Below, piece by piece: positions 39,112-46,967 of a stretch of 64,000 nt of DNA. The notes under the pieces were generated by a model, which saw only the letters and a program-made list of their open reading frames with translations, ran no database searches and was not told where the DNA came from. Every line of letters begins with the position of its first letter. Positions within the stretch are counted from its first letter, which is position 1. The DNA comes from CATOSD01 sp965203135 (lineage in GTDB: Bacteria > Chloroflexota > Dehalococcoidia > Lucifugimonadales > CATOSD01): positions 1,240,001 to 1,304,000 of the forward strand of contig CBDBBO010000001.1 in the NCBI GenBank assembly GCA_965203135.1, given 5' to 3'. A program made the translations under genes and the position numbers.

Positions 39112-40500
39112 ATGTCAGATTTGTCGGCAACCGAGGTCTGGGAACGCGCCCTGGACGACCTGCAGATACAGGTAACGCGGCCCACCTTCGAGACTTGGCT
39201 CAAGCAGACAACGGGCGTCGCGGTGAGCGATGACTCCTTCGTCGTCGGCGCGCCCAACGCTTTCGTGGCGGAGATGCTCGAGCAGCGCATGTCCTCGCTG
39301 ATCGCGCAGGCAGTCGAGCGCCAGGTGAAGCGCCGCATAGACGTCCGCATAGAGGTGGGCAACGGGGCCGCGCCGGCCGCCCATTCCGGCAACGGTACAG
39401 GCAACGGGACGGACGTCGCGGTCCCGCGGCAGCATTCGCCGCTCCCGCAGGAACCCGCTCCCGGCGCCGCACGAGGCCGGCGCACGCGCCTCAACCCCCG
39501 GTACACCTTCGAGTCCTTCATCGTCGGCAAGTCCAACGAGCTGGCTCACGGCGCGGCGCGCGCCGTAGCCGGCCGGCCGGGCTTAGTCTACAACCCGCTG
39601 GTCATGTACTCCAAGGTGGGTCTGGGCAAAACGCACCTGCTCCACGCGATAGGCCATCTCGCCGGCAGGCAGGCGGCGACGCTCATCTACACCACCACCG
39701 AGGACTTCACGACGGAGTACATCCGCGCCATCCGCGAGGGCACGACGGAGGAGTTCCGCGAGACCTACCGCGCCGCGGACGTGCTGCTGCTCGACGACAT
39801 CCAGTTCCTCATCGGCAAGGAGCAGACCCAGGAAGGCTTCTTCCACACCTTCAACGCGCTCCACATGAGCAACCGCCAGATAGTCATCACCAGCGATCGG
39901 CCCGTCTCGGCGCTGACGCTCCTGGAAGACCGCATACAGTCGCGGCTACAGGGCGGACTGGTGGTGGACATCCAGCCGCCGGACCTGGAGACGCGCATGG
40001 CGATTCTGCGCGCGAAGGCCGATGAGCGGGAGATCATTCTGAGTCCACAGGTGCTGGATTTGCTTGCCGGCCGCGTGCGGAAGAACATCCGCGAGCTTGA
40101 AGGCGTGCTGAACCGCGTCGTTGCCTACGCCGACCTCACCCGGGCAGAGATCACGCCGGAGCTGGTAGCGCGCGCGGTGGCCGAGCCCGATGTCGAGGGC
40201 AAGAACAACCGAACCTCCGAACGCGACGTAATCGACGCCGTTTCGGAGTACTACGACGTGGAAGAAGACGAGATCAAGGGCCGCCGCCGCGACAAGGCCA
40301 CCACGCTCGCGCGGCAGGTGACCATGTACATGCTGCGCGAGGACGCCAAGCTCGGCGCGTCGGCCATTGGCCACATCCTCGGCGGCAAGACCCACGCCAC
40401 CGTGCTGCACGGCTGCCGCACCATCGAAGCGCGCCAGAACCTGGACGCCAACCTGCGCCGCGACATCATCGCAATACGCAGCGCGATAGAGAACTGGTAG
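39112..40500 (+). CDS. dnaA: Chromosomal replication initiator DnaA
   Basis: The 462-residue initiator. Domain I (1-80, VWERALDDLQIQVTRPTFETWL) and a Gly/Asn/Pro-rich linker (83-125) precede the AAA+ domain: Walker A YSKVGLGKTHLL (166-177), Walker B VLLLDDIQFLIGKE and sensor SDRPVSAL. Domain IV has the DnaA-box-binding helix-turn-helix GASAIGHILGGKTHATVLHGC. Ser167 replaces the usual Gly after Tyr in the P-loop region. The start ATG 39112 matches the family; ATG 39055 lies in the promoter. DnaA boxes follow immediately downstream. Confidence 0.97.
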   Translation: MSDLSATEVWERALDDLQIQVTRPTFETWLKQTTGVAVSDDSFVVGAPNAFVAEMLEQRMSSLIAQAVERQVKRRIDVRIEVGNGAAPAAHSGNGTGNGTDVAVPRQHSPLPQEPAPGAARGRRTRLNPRYTFESFIVGKSNELAHGAARAVAGRPGLVYNPLVMYSKVGLGKTHLLHAIGHLAGRQAATLIYTTTEDFTTEYIRAIREGTTEEFRETYRAADVLLLDDIQFLIGKEQTQEGFFHTFNALHMSNRQIVITSDRPVSALTLLEDRIQSRLQGGLVVDIQPPDLETRMAILRAKADEREIILSPQVLDLLAGRVRKNIRELEGVLNRVVAYADLTRAEITPELVARAVAEPDVEGKNNRTSERDVIDAVSEYYDVEEDEIKGRRRDKATTLARQVTMYMLREDAKLGASAIGHILGGKTHATVLHGCRTIEARQNLDANLRRDIIAIRSAIENW

Positions 40501-40928
40501 GCAGCGCGCCGGTCTGCCTCTCTTCCCCCGGACTGGTCAGGGCAGTCGCCTCTGGCGCTCGTCCTGCTCTCGCCGCGGCGCCATGACTACCACACCCACT
40601 CCATGCCGGTAGCCAACCATGCGGCTTCCGCGTTGGCCCGTTCCTAGCACAGAGTTGGCCTAATCGCTAAACCCGGAATCAACGCCGCACGGCCACGGAT
40701 GTTGATAACTCGCTTGATTCCGTTGATAACTGGCCCGAACTGTTGATAACTCTGGGCATGGCTTGATAGCAAGATGCCGTCCAAACCGCCTGTTCGCCTA
40801 GTCATCGACATACCACCCAGAGTCCGCGCAGCCTGCCATGCTACAATTACGGTGATTACGGCCTAGCTGGGCCTAGTCGCTATCAACACTATCGACAGGC
40901 TTATTATTATCGTTGTTATTCCTCCAGC
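40501..40928 (+). other. Probable replication origin (oriC)
   Basis: A 428-bp gap between dnaA and obg. Three DnaA-box-like sites of TGTTGATAA type (complement TTATCAACA, one change from TTATCCACA) lie at 40700-40708, 40721-40729 (first base C) and 40741-40749, spaced 20-21 bp, two helical turns. A fourth, CTATCAACA, is on the other strand at 40880-40888. It directly precedes an AT-rich stretch (40889-40920, TTATTATTATCGTTGTTATT) suited to unwinding. An extended -10 (TGCTACAAT, 40839-40847) probably serves obg. The box-rich part is AT-rich against a G+C-rich background. Confidence 0.75.
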
Positions 40929-42188
40929 ATGATAGATAAAGCCTTCATAGATATAAACAGCGGTAACGGCGGCGACGGCGTGGTCAGTGGACGGCGTGAG
41001 AAGTACGTCCCACGCGGAGGCCCCGACGGCGGCGACGGTGGGGACGGCGGCAGCGTCTATCTCCGGGCCGATCCCAACCTGAACACCCTCGCGGGTTTCC
41101 GGTACAAGCGCAAGTTCACCGCGGGTCACGGCGGCAACGGTGCCGGCGCGCGCAAGCACGGCAAACGCGGCGAGGACGTGGTGGTGGCTGTTCCGGTGGG
41201 CACCCAGGTGTGGGCCGAGGGCAGCGAGGCCCGCATGGTCGCGGACGTCGACTCGGAGGGCCAGCGTTTTCTCGTCGCTGGCGGCGGCCGGGGCGGTCGC
41301 GGCAACACCCACTTCGTCACGTCTCGCAACCGCTTCCCGCGACTGGCCGAGGCTGGAGAGCGCGGCGAGGCCCTGCGCCTGCGCCTGGAGCTGAAGTTGC
41401 TCGCGGACGTCGGCATCGTCGGCGCGCCCAACGCGGGCAAGTCCAGCCTGCTGGCCGCGGCAACACGCGCCCGACCCCGCGTGGCCGACTACCCCTTCAC
41501 CACCCTCGAGCCGTCGCTGGGCGTGGTAGAACGCCGACGCGAGAGCTTCGTCCTTGTGGACATCCCCGGCATCATCGACGGCGCGCACATGGGCGCGGGG
41601 CTCGGCCACGAGTTTCTGCGTCACGTGGAGCGCACGCGGGTGCTGGTGCACCTGCTCAACGGCTCGCTCGAGGACGCCGTGTCGCAATGGCGCCTGGTGA
41701 ACGACGAGATCCGCCAGTACGACGAGCGGCTGGCGGACAAACCGCAGATCCTGGCCGTCAACAAGGTGGATCTGCCAGAGACACGCGAGCGATTACCGGC
41801 CCTGACCGAGGAGTTCGGCTTGCTGGGCGTGCAGGTGTGGCCTGTGTCCGCTGCAACGGGCGAGGGTGTCGAAGATCTGATGGACGCGGCGCTGCGTGCG
41901 CTGGCGGAGGCGCGGCCGCCGGCGCCTGACGACTCAGACGAGCTACCGGTGCTGAGGCCGCAGCCGCGCAGGCCCTCGGTGCGCATCAGCCGGGACGACG
42001 AGAACTTCGTGGTGGACGCCCCCGGAGCCGTGCGCATCGCCCAGGTGCTCAACGAGGACGACTGGCACGCCCGCGCGCAGTTCTACGCCTACCTCACCCG
42101 CATCGGAGCGATCCGGGCGCTGGAGGCCGCGGGCGTTGCCCCGGGCGACACCGTCCGCATAGGCAAGCTCGAGTGGGAGTGGGAGTGA
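40929..42188 (+). CDS. obg: GTPase Obg
   Basis: The 419-residue ribosome-assembly GTPase. The glycine-rich Obg fold (SGNGGDGVVSGRREKYVPRGGPDGGDGG), G1 GAPNAGKSS, G3 DIPG, G4 NKVD and a C-terminal OCT domain (VRISRDDENFVVDAPGAVRIAQVLN) are all present. The ATG at 40929 lacks a clear ribosome site, its leader being the AT-rich edge of oriC. nadD begins 2 bp after its stop. Confidence 0.96.
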   Translation: MIDKAFIDINSGNGGDGVVSGRREKYVPRGGPDGGDGGDGGSVYLRADPNLNTLAGFRYKRKFTAGHGGNGAGARKHGKRGEDVVVAVPVGTQVWAEGSEARMVADVDSEGQRFLVAGGGRGGRGNTHFVTSRNRFPRLAEAGERGEALRLRLELKLLADVGIVGAPNAGKSSLLAAATRARPRVADYPFTTLEPSLGVVERRRESFVLVDIPGIIDGAHMGAGLGHEFLRHVERTRVLVHLLNGSLEDAVSQWRLVNDEIRQYDERLADKPQILAVNKVDLPETRERLPALTEEFGLLGVQVWPVSAATGEGVEDLMDAALRALAEARPPAPDDSDELPVLRPQPRRPSVRISRDDENFVVDAPGAVRIAQVLNEDDWHARAQFYAYLTRIGAIRALEAAGVAPGDTVRIGKLEWEWE

Positions 42189-42189
42189 G

Positions 42190-42786
42190 GTGCGCGTAGG
42201 CATCTTCGGCGGCACGTTCGACCCGGTTCACGTCGGCCACCTCATCGCCGCGGAGCGGGCCACGGAGCTGCTGGACCTCGACGAGATGCTGTTCGTTCCC
42301 GCGGGCCAGCCCTGGTTCAAGGCGGGCGAGCCGGTGACCGACGCCGAGCATCGCCTGAACATGGTGCGGCTGGCGGTCGAGTCCAACCCGCGGTTCAGCG
42401 TGTCCGACGTCGAAGTCGCCCGTCCAGGCCCCAGCTACACGGTGGACACGCTGGCGCAGCTGCACGAAGACATGCCGCAGGACACGGAGTTCTTCCTCGT
42501 GCTTGGCCTGGACGCGCTCGCCGAGATGCACCGCTGGCGCAGGCCGGAGCGGGTCTTCGAGCTTGCGACGGTGGTCGGCGTCTCGCGTCCGGGTGCGGAA
42601 TTCGATTCCGCGATACTGCGGGACATCTTCCCAAGCGCCGCCGAGCGCGTCATAATGCTCGACGTGCCAATGGTCGACGTGGGCGCGACAGAGCTGCGCC
42701 GCCGCGCCGCCGAAGGCAGTTCGCTGCGGTACCTGGTGCCGGACGGCGTGGAGCGGTACATCCGCGAGCATGGTCTGTACAGGTGA
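42190..42786 (+). CDS. nadD: Nicotinate-nucleotide adenylyltransferase
   Basis: A 198-residue enzyme joining ATP and nicotinate mononucleotide in NAD synthesis. The nucleotidyltransferase motif GGTFDPVHVGHL is near the N-terminus, FVPAGQPWFK and the ATP-binding C-terminal segment VDVGATELRRRAAEG follow (the usual ISST is VGAT here). GTG start 42190 is one base after the obg stop codon, giving tight coupling in an obg-nadD operon, a common bacterial order. Confidence 0.93.
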   Translation: MRVGIFGGTFDPVHVGHLIAAERATELLDLDEMLFVPAGQPWFKAGEPVTDAEHRLNMVRLAVESNPRFSVSDVEVARPGPSYTVDTLAQLHEDMPQDTEFFLVLGLDALAEMHRWRRPERVFELATVVGVSRPGAEFDSAILRDIFPSAAERVIMLDVPMVDVGATELRRRAAEGSSLRYLVPDGVERYIREHGLYR

Positions 42787-42793
42787 GGAGTAA

Positions 42794-43525
42794 ATGACGA
42801 AATCGGACGCGAGAGTCGAGGCGATACTGGAGCTGGCCAAGCGTCTGGGAGCCCTGCAGTTCGGGGAGTTCCGCCTGTCCGCGGGAGAGATCACCTCCTA
42901 CTACTTCGATGGGCGTCTGCTGACGCTCAACCCTGAGGGTGCGAACCTCGTGGGCCACGCAATGCTTGCGATGCTCGCCGAGTGTGACGCCGAGGCGATA
43001 GCCGGACCCACACTGGGCGCCGACCCCATAGTCGCCGCCGTCGCCGTGCTCAGCCACCAGCGCGGCGCGCCCATTCCGGCGCTCATCGTGCGCAAGGAGG
43101 CGAAGGACTACGGCATGGGCCGCGCCATCGAGGGGTCTATGCCGGACAACGGCCGCATCGCCGTGGTGGACGACACCTGCTCCACCGGAGCCAGCCTGTT
43201 CCACGCCATCGACGCCGTGGAGGCCGCGGGAGGCAGCGTGGTCAAGGTGCTGTCCATCCTGGACCGTCACGAAGGCGGCAGCGAGGAGTTGCTCCGCCGC
43301 GGCTACGACTTCACATCCCTCTTAGAAGCCAACGAAAGGGGAGAAATCGCGCCCACCAACGCCTCCTCCCCTGTCATTACCATGAAAATAGACCGTTCAG
43401 GCAACTCTCAGCGTGACTCGATGCCCCAGTCGCCCCATCCAGAATGCCCGGCTCAGCCGCATTTTCATCCCCTTGCGTGGCCTTCGCAAGGCCATAGTGA
43501 TTCCGAGCGAAGCCGAGGAATCTAA
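42794..43525 (+). CDS. pyrE: Orotate phosphoribosyltransferase with a repeat-derived tail
   Basis: The enzyme adds ribose-phosphate to orotate in UMP synthesis. The first 183 residues or so are a normal PyrE: FRLSAGEITSYYFDGRLLTL, RKEAKDYGMGRAIEG and the PRPP motif VVDDTCSTGAS (125-135). The last 60 residues (from about GEIAPTNASS) have Pro/His/Ser-rich low-quality sequence encoded across two palindromic repeats (43479-43522), so the original stop was probably lost or shifted by repeat insertion. The ATG is at 42794, 7 bp after nadD. It is the third gene of the obg operon. Confidence 0.9.
   Translation: MTKSDARVEAILELAKRLGALQFGEFRLSAGEITSYYFDGRLLTLNPEGANLVGHAMLAMLAECDAEAIAGPTLGADPIVAAVAVLSHQRGAPIPALIVRKEAKDYGMGRAIEGSMPDNGRIAVVDDTCSTGASLFHAIDAVEAAGGSVVKVLSILDRHEGGSEELLRRGYDFTSLLEANERGEIAPTNASSPVITMKIDRSGNSQRDSMPQSPHPECPAQPHFHPLAWPSQGHSDSERSRGI
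43479..43522. repeat. Palindromic repeats inside the pyrE 3' end
   Basis: TGGCCTTCGCAAGGCCA (7-bp arms, 3-base loop; 43479-43495) is followed by ATTCCGAGCGAAGCCGAGGA and its next bases (43500-43522), the reverse complement, with one change, of 7693-7715. Both lie in the reading frame of pyrE and would also form hairpins in its mRNA end. Confidence 0.6.
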
Positions 43526-43531
43526 CATCCC

Positions 43532-44173
43532 ATGAAAATCCTTATGATCCGCCACGGTGTCACCGCCGCTAACGCCGAGGGTCGCCTGCAGGGCCACGCC
43601 GACGTCGAGCTGTCGGCCGAGGGCGCCGACCAGGCAGAGCGGCTACACCGCCGGTTCGCCGCCGAGGGCCTGCAACCCACACACGTCTACTCCAGCCCGC
43701 TGCGCCGCACCGCCGCGACCGCCAGCATCGTCTCCCGCTCCTGGGACGTCCCCATAGTCCACCTGGACGATCTGAAGGAGACGGACGTTGGCGCGTTCAC
43801 CGGCCTCACCATAGCCGAGGCCCTGGTCCGCTTCCCGGAGATGACGCGCGCCTTCCTCGAGCACGACGACTGGGACGTCGTCGACAACGCCGAGGGCTAC
43901 CGGCAGCGCAACGAGCGAGCGCGGCGAGTCGTGGACCGCGTCGTCTCCGACCACGCGGACGGCGACGTGGTGGTGCTGTTCGCCCACGGCGGCATACTGC
44001 AATGCATCGTGGCGGCGCTGCTGGGTACGGACAGGGTGTGGAGCGTCGCCGTCGGCAACACCGCCGTCTTCGAGTTCGAGATCGACCTGGAGCGGTGGCG
44101 ACAGGACGTCGACCGGCAGAACAACCGGCGCTGGAACATCCTGCGGTTCAACGACTCCGAACACCTGCGATAG
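43532..44173 (+). CDS. Histidine phosphatase family protein
   Basis: A 213-residue phosphatase of the phosphoglycerate mutase/CobC superfamily. The phospho-histidine motif is IRHGVT at the N-terminus (Val replacing the frequent Glu), with YSSPLRRTAATA, a Glu in LKETDVGAFTG and the second His in LFAHGGILQ. No signal peptide. It follows pyrE by 6 bp. The substrate is not evident; related proteins act on phosphosugars or alpha-ribazole phosphate. Confidence 0.9.
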   Translation: MKILMIRHGVTAANAEGRLQGHADVELSAEGADQAERLHRRFAAEGLQPTHVYSSPLRRTAATASIVSRSWDVPIVHLDDLKETDVGAFTGLTIAEALVRFPEMTRAFLEHDDWDVVDNAEGYRQRNERARRVVDRVVSDHADGDVVVLFAHGGILQCIVAALLGTDRVWSVAVGNTAVFEFEIDLERWRQDVDRQNNRRWNILRFNDSEHLR

Positions 44174-44273
44174 GCGGACTCTCACCCGTTCCAGGCCGAT
44201 AGTCCAATTGACGGCCCCCGGCCCCGTCGTGTAACGTAACCCTGTGGCATACCCGTCAACCGCAAGGTGGGAC

Positions 44274-45032
44274 ATGAGCACACCAGACACTTTCGCCAAC
44301 GCTTCCGAGGCACGCGAGTTCTTCGTGTTCCCCGACCCGCCCGAACGCACTCCTGAGGATATGACCAGCTTCGACCAACTGGCAGCCAAAGGCAACGCCT
44401 ACATGCTGAGGGAGTACCTCGGGAACATCGACACCACGCTGGTTGTCGGAGAGCGATACGTCAGCCTGGCAGTGGCCGGGGACATGAGGAGGTGGCGCTA
44501 CCCCGACATGCTGGTGGCATTCGACGTCGACCCCGCGGCATACAAGGAGCACAACGCATATGTGGTGTCGGAGCAGGGCAAGCCTCCGGACTTCGTTCTG
44601 GAGATAGCGTCGTGGAGCACGGGACGAATAGACGTAACCGACAAGCGCGTTGACTATGCTTCTCTAGGCATACCGGAGTACTGGCGGTTCGACGAAACGG
44701 GCGAGTACCACGGCGCGAGACTGGGTGGGGACCGCCTGGTTGGCCGCGAGTACGAGCCGATAGAAATAGAGGAAGTCTCCGACAGCGAGTTGCGGGGATA
44801 CAGCGCCGTGCTGAACGTGTACCTGCACTGGGAAGAGGGAGAGCTGCGCTTCTACGATCCCTCGACCGGGCGGCCCATTCCCTCACTGGCCAGCGAGGGC
44901 GCCCGCGCTGATGGCGAACGCGCCCGCGCCGACGCCGCAGAGCGTGACCGTGCCACCGAGCGCGCCGCGCGCCTTGCCGCCGAGGCACGAGTCCGCGAGC
45001 TCGAGGAGCGGCTCCGCCGCCAGGGCGGCTAA
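44274..45032 (+). CDS. Uma2 family (DUF820) putative endonuclease, divergent paralogue
   Basis: A 252-residue Uma2 protein of a different subgroup from the four copies at 6192-7636 and 23956-25379. Core motifs are WRYPDMLVAFDVD, FVLEIASWSTGRIDVTDKRVDYASLGIPEYWRFDE (Asp, Glu and Lys positions kept), ending with a coiled coil rich in ARAD/AERD/EARV. The start chosen is ATG 44274 behind AAGGTGGG; GTG 44244 is in frame. It stands alone with its stop close to the convergent DUF503 gene. Confidence 0.85.
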   Translation: MSTPDTFANASEAREFFVFPDPPERTPEDMTSFDQLAAKGNAYMLREYLGNIDTTLVVGERYVSLAVAGDMRRWRYPDMLVAFDVDPAAYKEHNAYVVSEQGKPPDFVLEIASWSTGRIDVTDKRVDYASLGIPEYWRFDETGEYHGARLGGDRLVGREYEPIEIEEVSDSELRGYSAVLNVYLHWEEGELRFYDPSTGRPIPSLASEGARADGERARADAAERDRATERAARLAAEARVRELEERLRRQGG

Positions 45033-45042
45033 TCGGCGGACG

Positions 45043-45336
45043 CTAGAAGCCCGACACTATCTCGCTCTCGATGCTCAGCACCTCGACGTCCTCCCGTCCG
45101 GACTCCACGTAGGCCAGCGCCTTCGCCAGCGCCTCGTCCGCGTGCCTCGCGTCGTTCGCCACGCATGCGACGCCCAGCGTGGCCACCTGCCAGCTATCGT
45201 TGTCGGCGACCTCTGCGATCGCCACGTTGAACCTGCTCCGCACCCGCGAACACAGCGACGCCACCACGCGGCGCTTGCCCTTCAGGCTCCGGTTGCCCGG
45301 CAGGCGCAGCCGCACTGTGCCGACACCAATCACCAC
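45043..45336 (-). CDS. DUF503 family protein
   Basis: A 97-residue small protein of the DUF503/YlxP-like family, recognised by MVIGVGTVRLRLPGNRSLKGKRRVV, the helix SLCSRVRSRFNVAIAEVADND and the ending VEVLSIESEIVSGF. In many bacteria it neighbours rbfA and infB; here it follows hpt by 24 bp. It may have a role linked to translation or ribosome maturation, by gene context in other organisms only. Confidence 0.88.
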   Translation of the reverse strand: MVIGVGTVRLRLPGNRSLKGKRRVVASLCSRVRSRFNVAIAEVADNDSWQVATLGVACVANDARHADEALAKALAYVESGREDVEVLSIESEIVSGF

Positions 45337-45360
45337 GCCGCCCGCTCCTCGTCCGACCGC

Positions 45361-45972
45361 CTACGCCAACTCGGACGGCGCCAGAGTCGCCACGTAGGGA
45401 AGGTTGCGGTAGTGGTCCCTGTAGTCCAGACCGTAGCCGACCACGAACTCGTCGGGTATCTCGAAGCCGACCCAGCGTAGCGGCACCGGAACCGTGCGGC
45501 GGGACGTCTTGTCCAGCAGCGCACACACCTCCAGCGAGGCGGGGCGCTTGAAACTGAGGTACTTCAGCAGGAAGTCCAGGGTCATGCCGCTGTCCACGAT
45601 GTCCTCGACCACGATGACGTGGCGGCCCGCGACGTCGGTGTCGATGTCCTTGACGATCTTTACTCCGGAGCCGCCCCGTCCCGAGTAGCTCGAAACCGCC
45701 ATCACCTCCACCACGGCAGGCACGTCCATCGCCCGCATCAGGTCGGTCATGAAGCACAGCGCGCCGCGCAGCACGCCTATCAGCACGACGTCCCGGCCCC
45801 GGTACTCCGCCGTTATGCGGCTTGCGATCTCGCGCACGCGCCGGTCGATGTCGCCGGTGGAGAGCAGCACCCGTTCTAGGCCGCGCGGTAGCGTGGAAGG
45901 AAGCGGTGTCGCCAAACTGGGCGCGGTGGTGGCTACCAGGTCTCGTGTCGGCAGCGCGTCATCGGCAGGCAA
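45361..45972 (-). CDS. hpt: Hypoxanthine phosphoribosyltransferase
   Basis: A 203-residue purine-salvage enzyme making IMP or GMP from PRPP. Family features are VLLSTGDIDRRVREIASRI, LIGVLRGALCFMTDLMRAM, the PRPP motif VIVVEDIVDSGMTLDFLLKYL, and FEIPDEFVVGYGLDYRDHYRNLP. The start chosen is TTG 45972, eight bases after GGGAGG; a TTG at 46011 is also in frame. Even so the N-terminus is about 25 residues longer than usual. Confidence 0.92.
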   Translation of the reverse strand: MPADDALPTRDLVATTAPSLATPLPSTLPRGLERVLLSTGDIDRRVREIASRITAEYRGRDVVLIGVLRGALCFMTDLMRAMDVPAVVEVMAVSSYSGRGGSGVKIVKDIDTDVAGRHVIVVEDIVDSGMTLDFLLKYLSFKRPASLEVCALLDKTSRRTVPVPLRWVGFEIPDEFVVGYGLDYRDHYRNLPYVATLAPSELA

Positions 45973-46214
45973 ATCGACCACCTCCCGGCGGCGCTGCGGT
46001 CGCGCCGCCAAAGACTCCGCCGGGGCAAAACCACGGGACCTCGGCAGGTGGAAGTATCGCCCGCCCGCCGGTGTGAGTCAAGTGGAAGCGGTGTCCTGGC
46101 TGCACAGGCGCGGCGCCTTGCTTGACCCTCCCGCCGATGCTGCTCTATGCTAGCCCGTGCCCGCGCGGGAGCGCGTTGGCCCACCATCCCATTGAGCACG
46201 GAGGAGGACGCCCC

Positions 46215-46895
46215 ATGGCCCAGGACGACGCGAACGCCGGCGGACGCCTGCTGAACGAGGTGGAGTCCAAGCGGCTCCTCTCCGAGGCCGGCATCAACAC
46301 CAACGCCACCGAGCTGGCGGGAAGCCGCGACGACGCGGTCCGGCTGGCTCACGAGATTGGCCACCCCGTCGCGCTCAAGATCGCGTCCCCCGACGTCGTG
46401 CACAAGAGCGACGCCGGCGGCGTCAGGGTGGGCGTCTCCGGCGACGACGCGGTGGCGGCGGCCTACGACGAGATTGTCGCGGCGGTGGAGTCCGCCCAGC
46501 CCGGAGCGCGCGTCGACGGCGTGTCCGTGCAGGCCATGGCCGAGCCGGGTGTCGAGGTCATCATCGGCGTCTCTCGGGACCCGCAGTTCGGACCGCTGCT
46601 CATGTTCGGCCTTGGCGGAGTGCTCGTCGAGGTGCTGGGCGACGTCTCGTTCCGCGTCGCGCCCCTCACCGAGCGAGACGCCGCCGAGATGGTGCGCGAG
46701 ATCAAGGGATTCCCGATTCTGCGCGGCCACCGCGGCAGCCCGCCCGCCGACCTGGACGCCATAGAGCGCGCCCTGCTCGACCTGTCGCGGTTCGTGGACG
46801 CCCGCCCCGACGTAAGCGAGGTCGATCTCAATCCCATCATCGCCCACGCGAACGGCCTCACCGCTGTGGACGCCCGCGTGGTGCTGGCACAATGA
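46215..46895 (+). CDS. NDP-forming acyl-CoA synthetase, ATP-grasp (beta-type) subunit
   Basis: A 226-residue ATP-grasp domain protein equivalent to the beta half of NDP-forming acetate--CoA ligases: LLSEAGINTN, HPVALKIASPDVVHKSDAGGV, VEVIIGVSRDPQFGPLLMFGLGGVLVEVLGD and the metal-binding ending VSEVDLNPIIA. The start is ATG 46215 behind GGAGGAGG. The alpha subunit gene follows after a 72-bp gap holding a palindromic repeat. Together they would interconvert an acyl-CoA and acid with ADP/ATP. Confidence 0.9.
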   Translation: MAQDDANAGGRLLNEVESKRLLSEAGINTNATELAGSRDDAVRLAHEIGHPVALKIASPDVVHKSDAGGVRVGVSGDDAVAAAYDEIVAAVESAQPGARVDGVSVQAMAEPGVEVIIGVSRDPQFGPLLMFGLGGVLVEVLGDVSFRVAPLTERDAAEMVREIKGFPILRGHRGSPPADLDAIERALLDLSRFVDARPDVSEVDLNPIIAHANGLTAVDARVVLAQ

Positions 46896-46940
46896 TCCTC
46901 CTCTCCCCTTGTGGGAGAGGATTGAGGTGAGGGGGAGTCC
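46896..46940. repeat. Diverged palindromic repeat between the two acyl-CoA synthetase subunit genes
   Basis: CCTCTCCCCTTGTGGGAGAGG then ATTGAGGTGAGGGGGAG. Same class as 9571-9612, in the same orientation. The stem could affect relative expression of the two subunits. Confidence 0.6.
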
Positions 46941-46967
46941 TCCCCTCAAGAATTTCTGGAGCCGACC

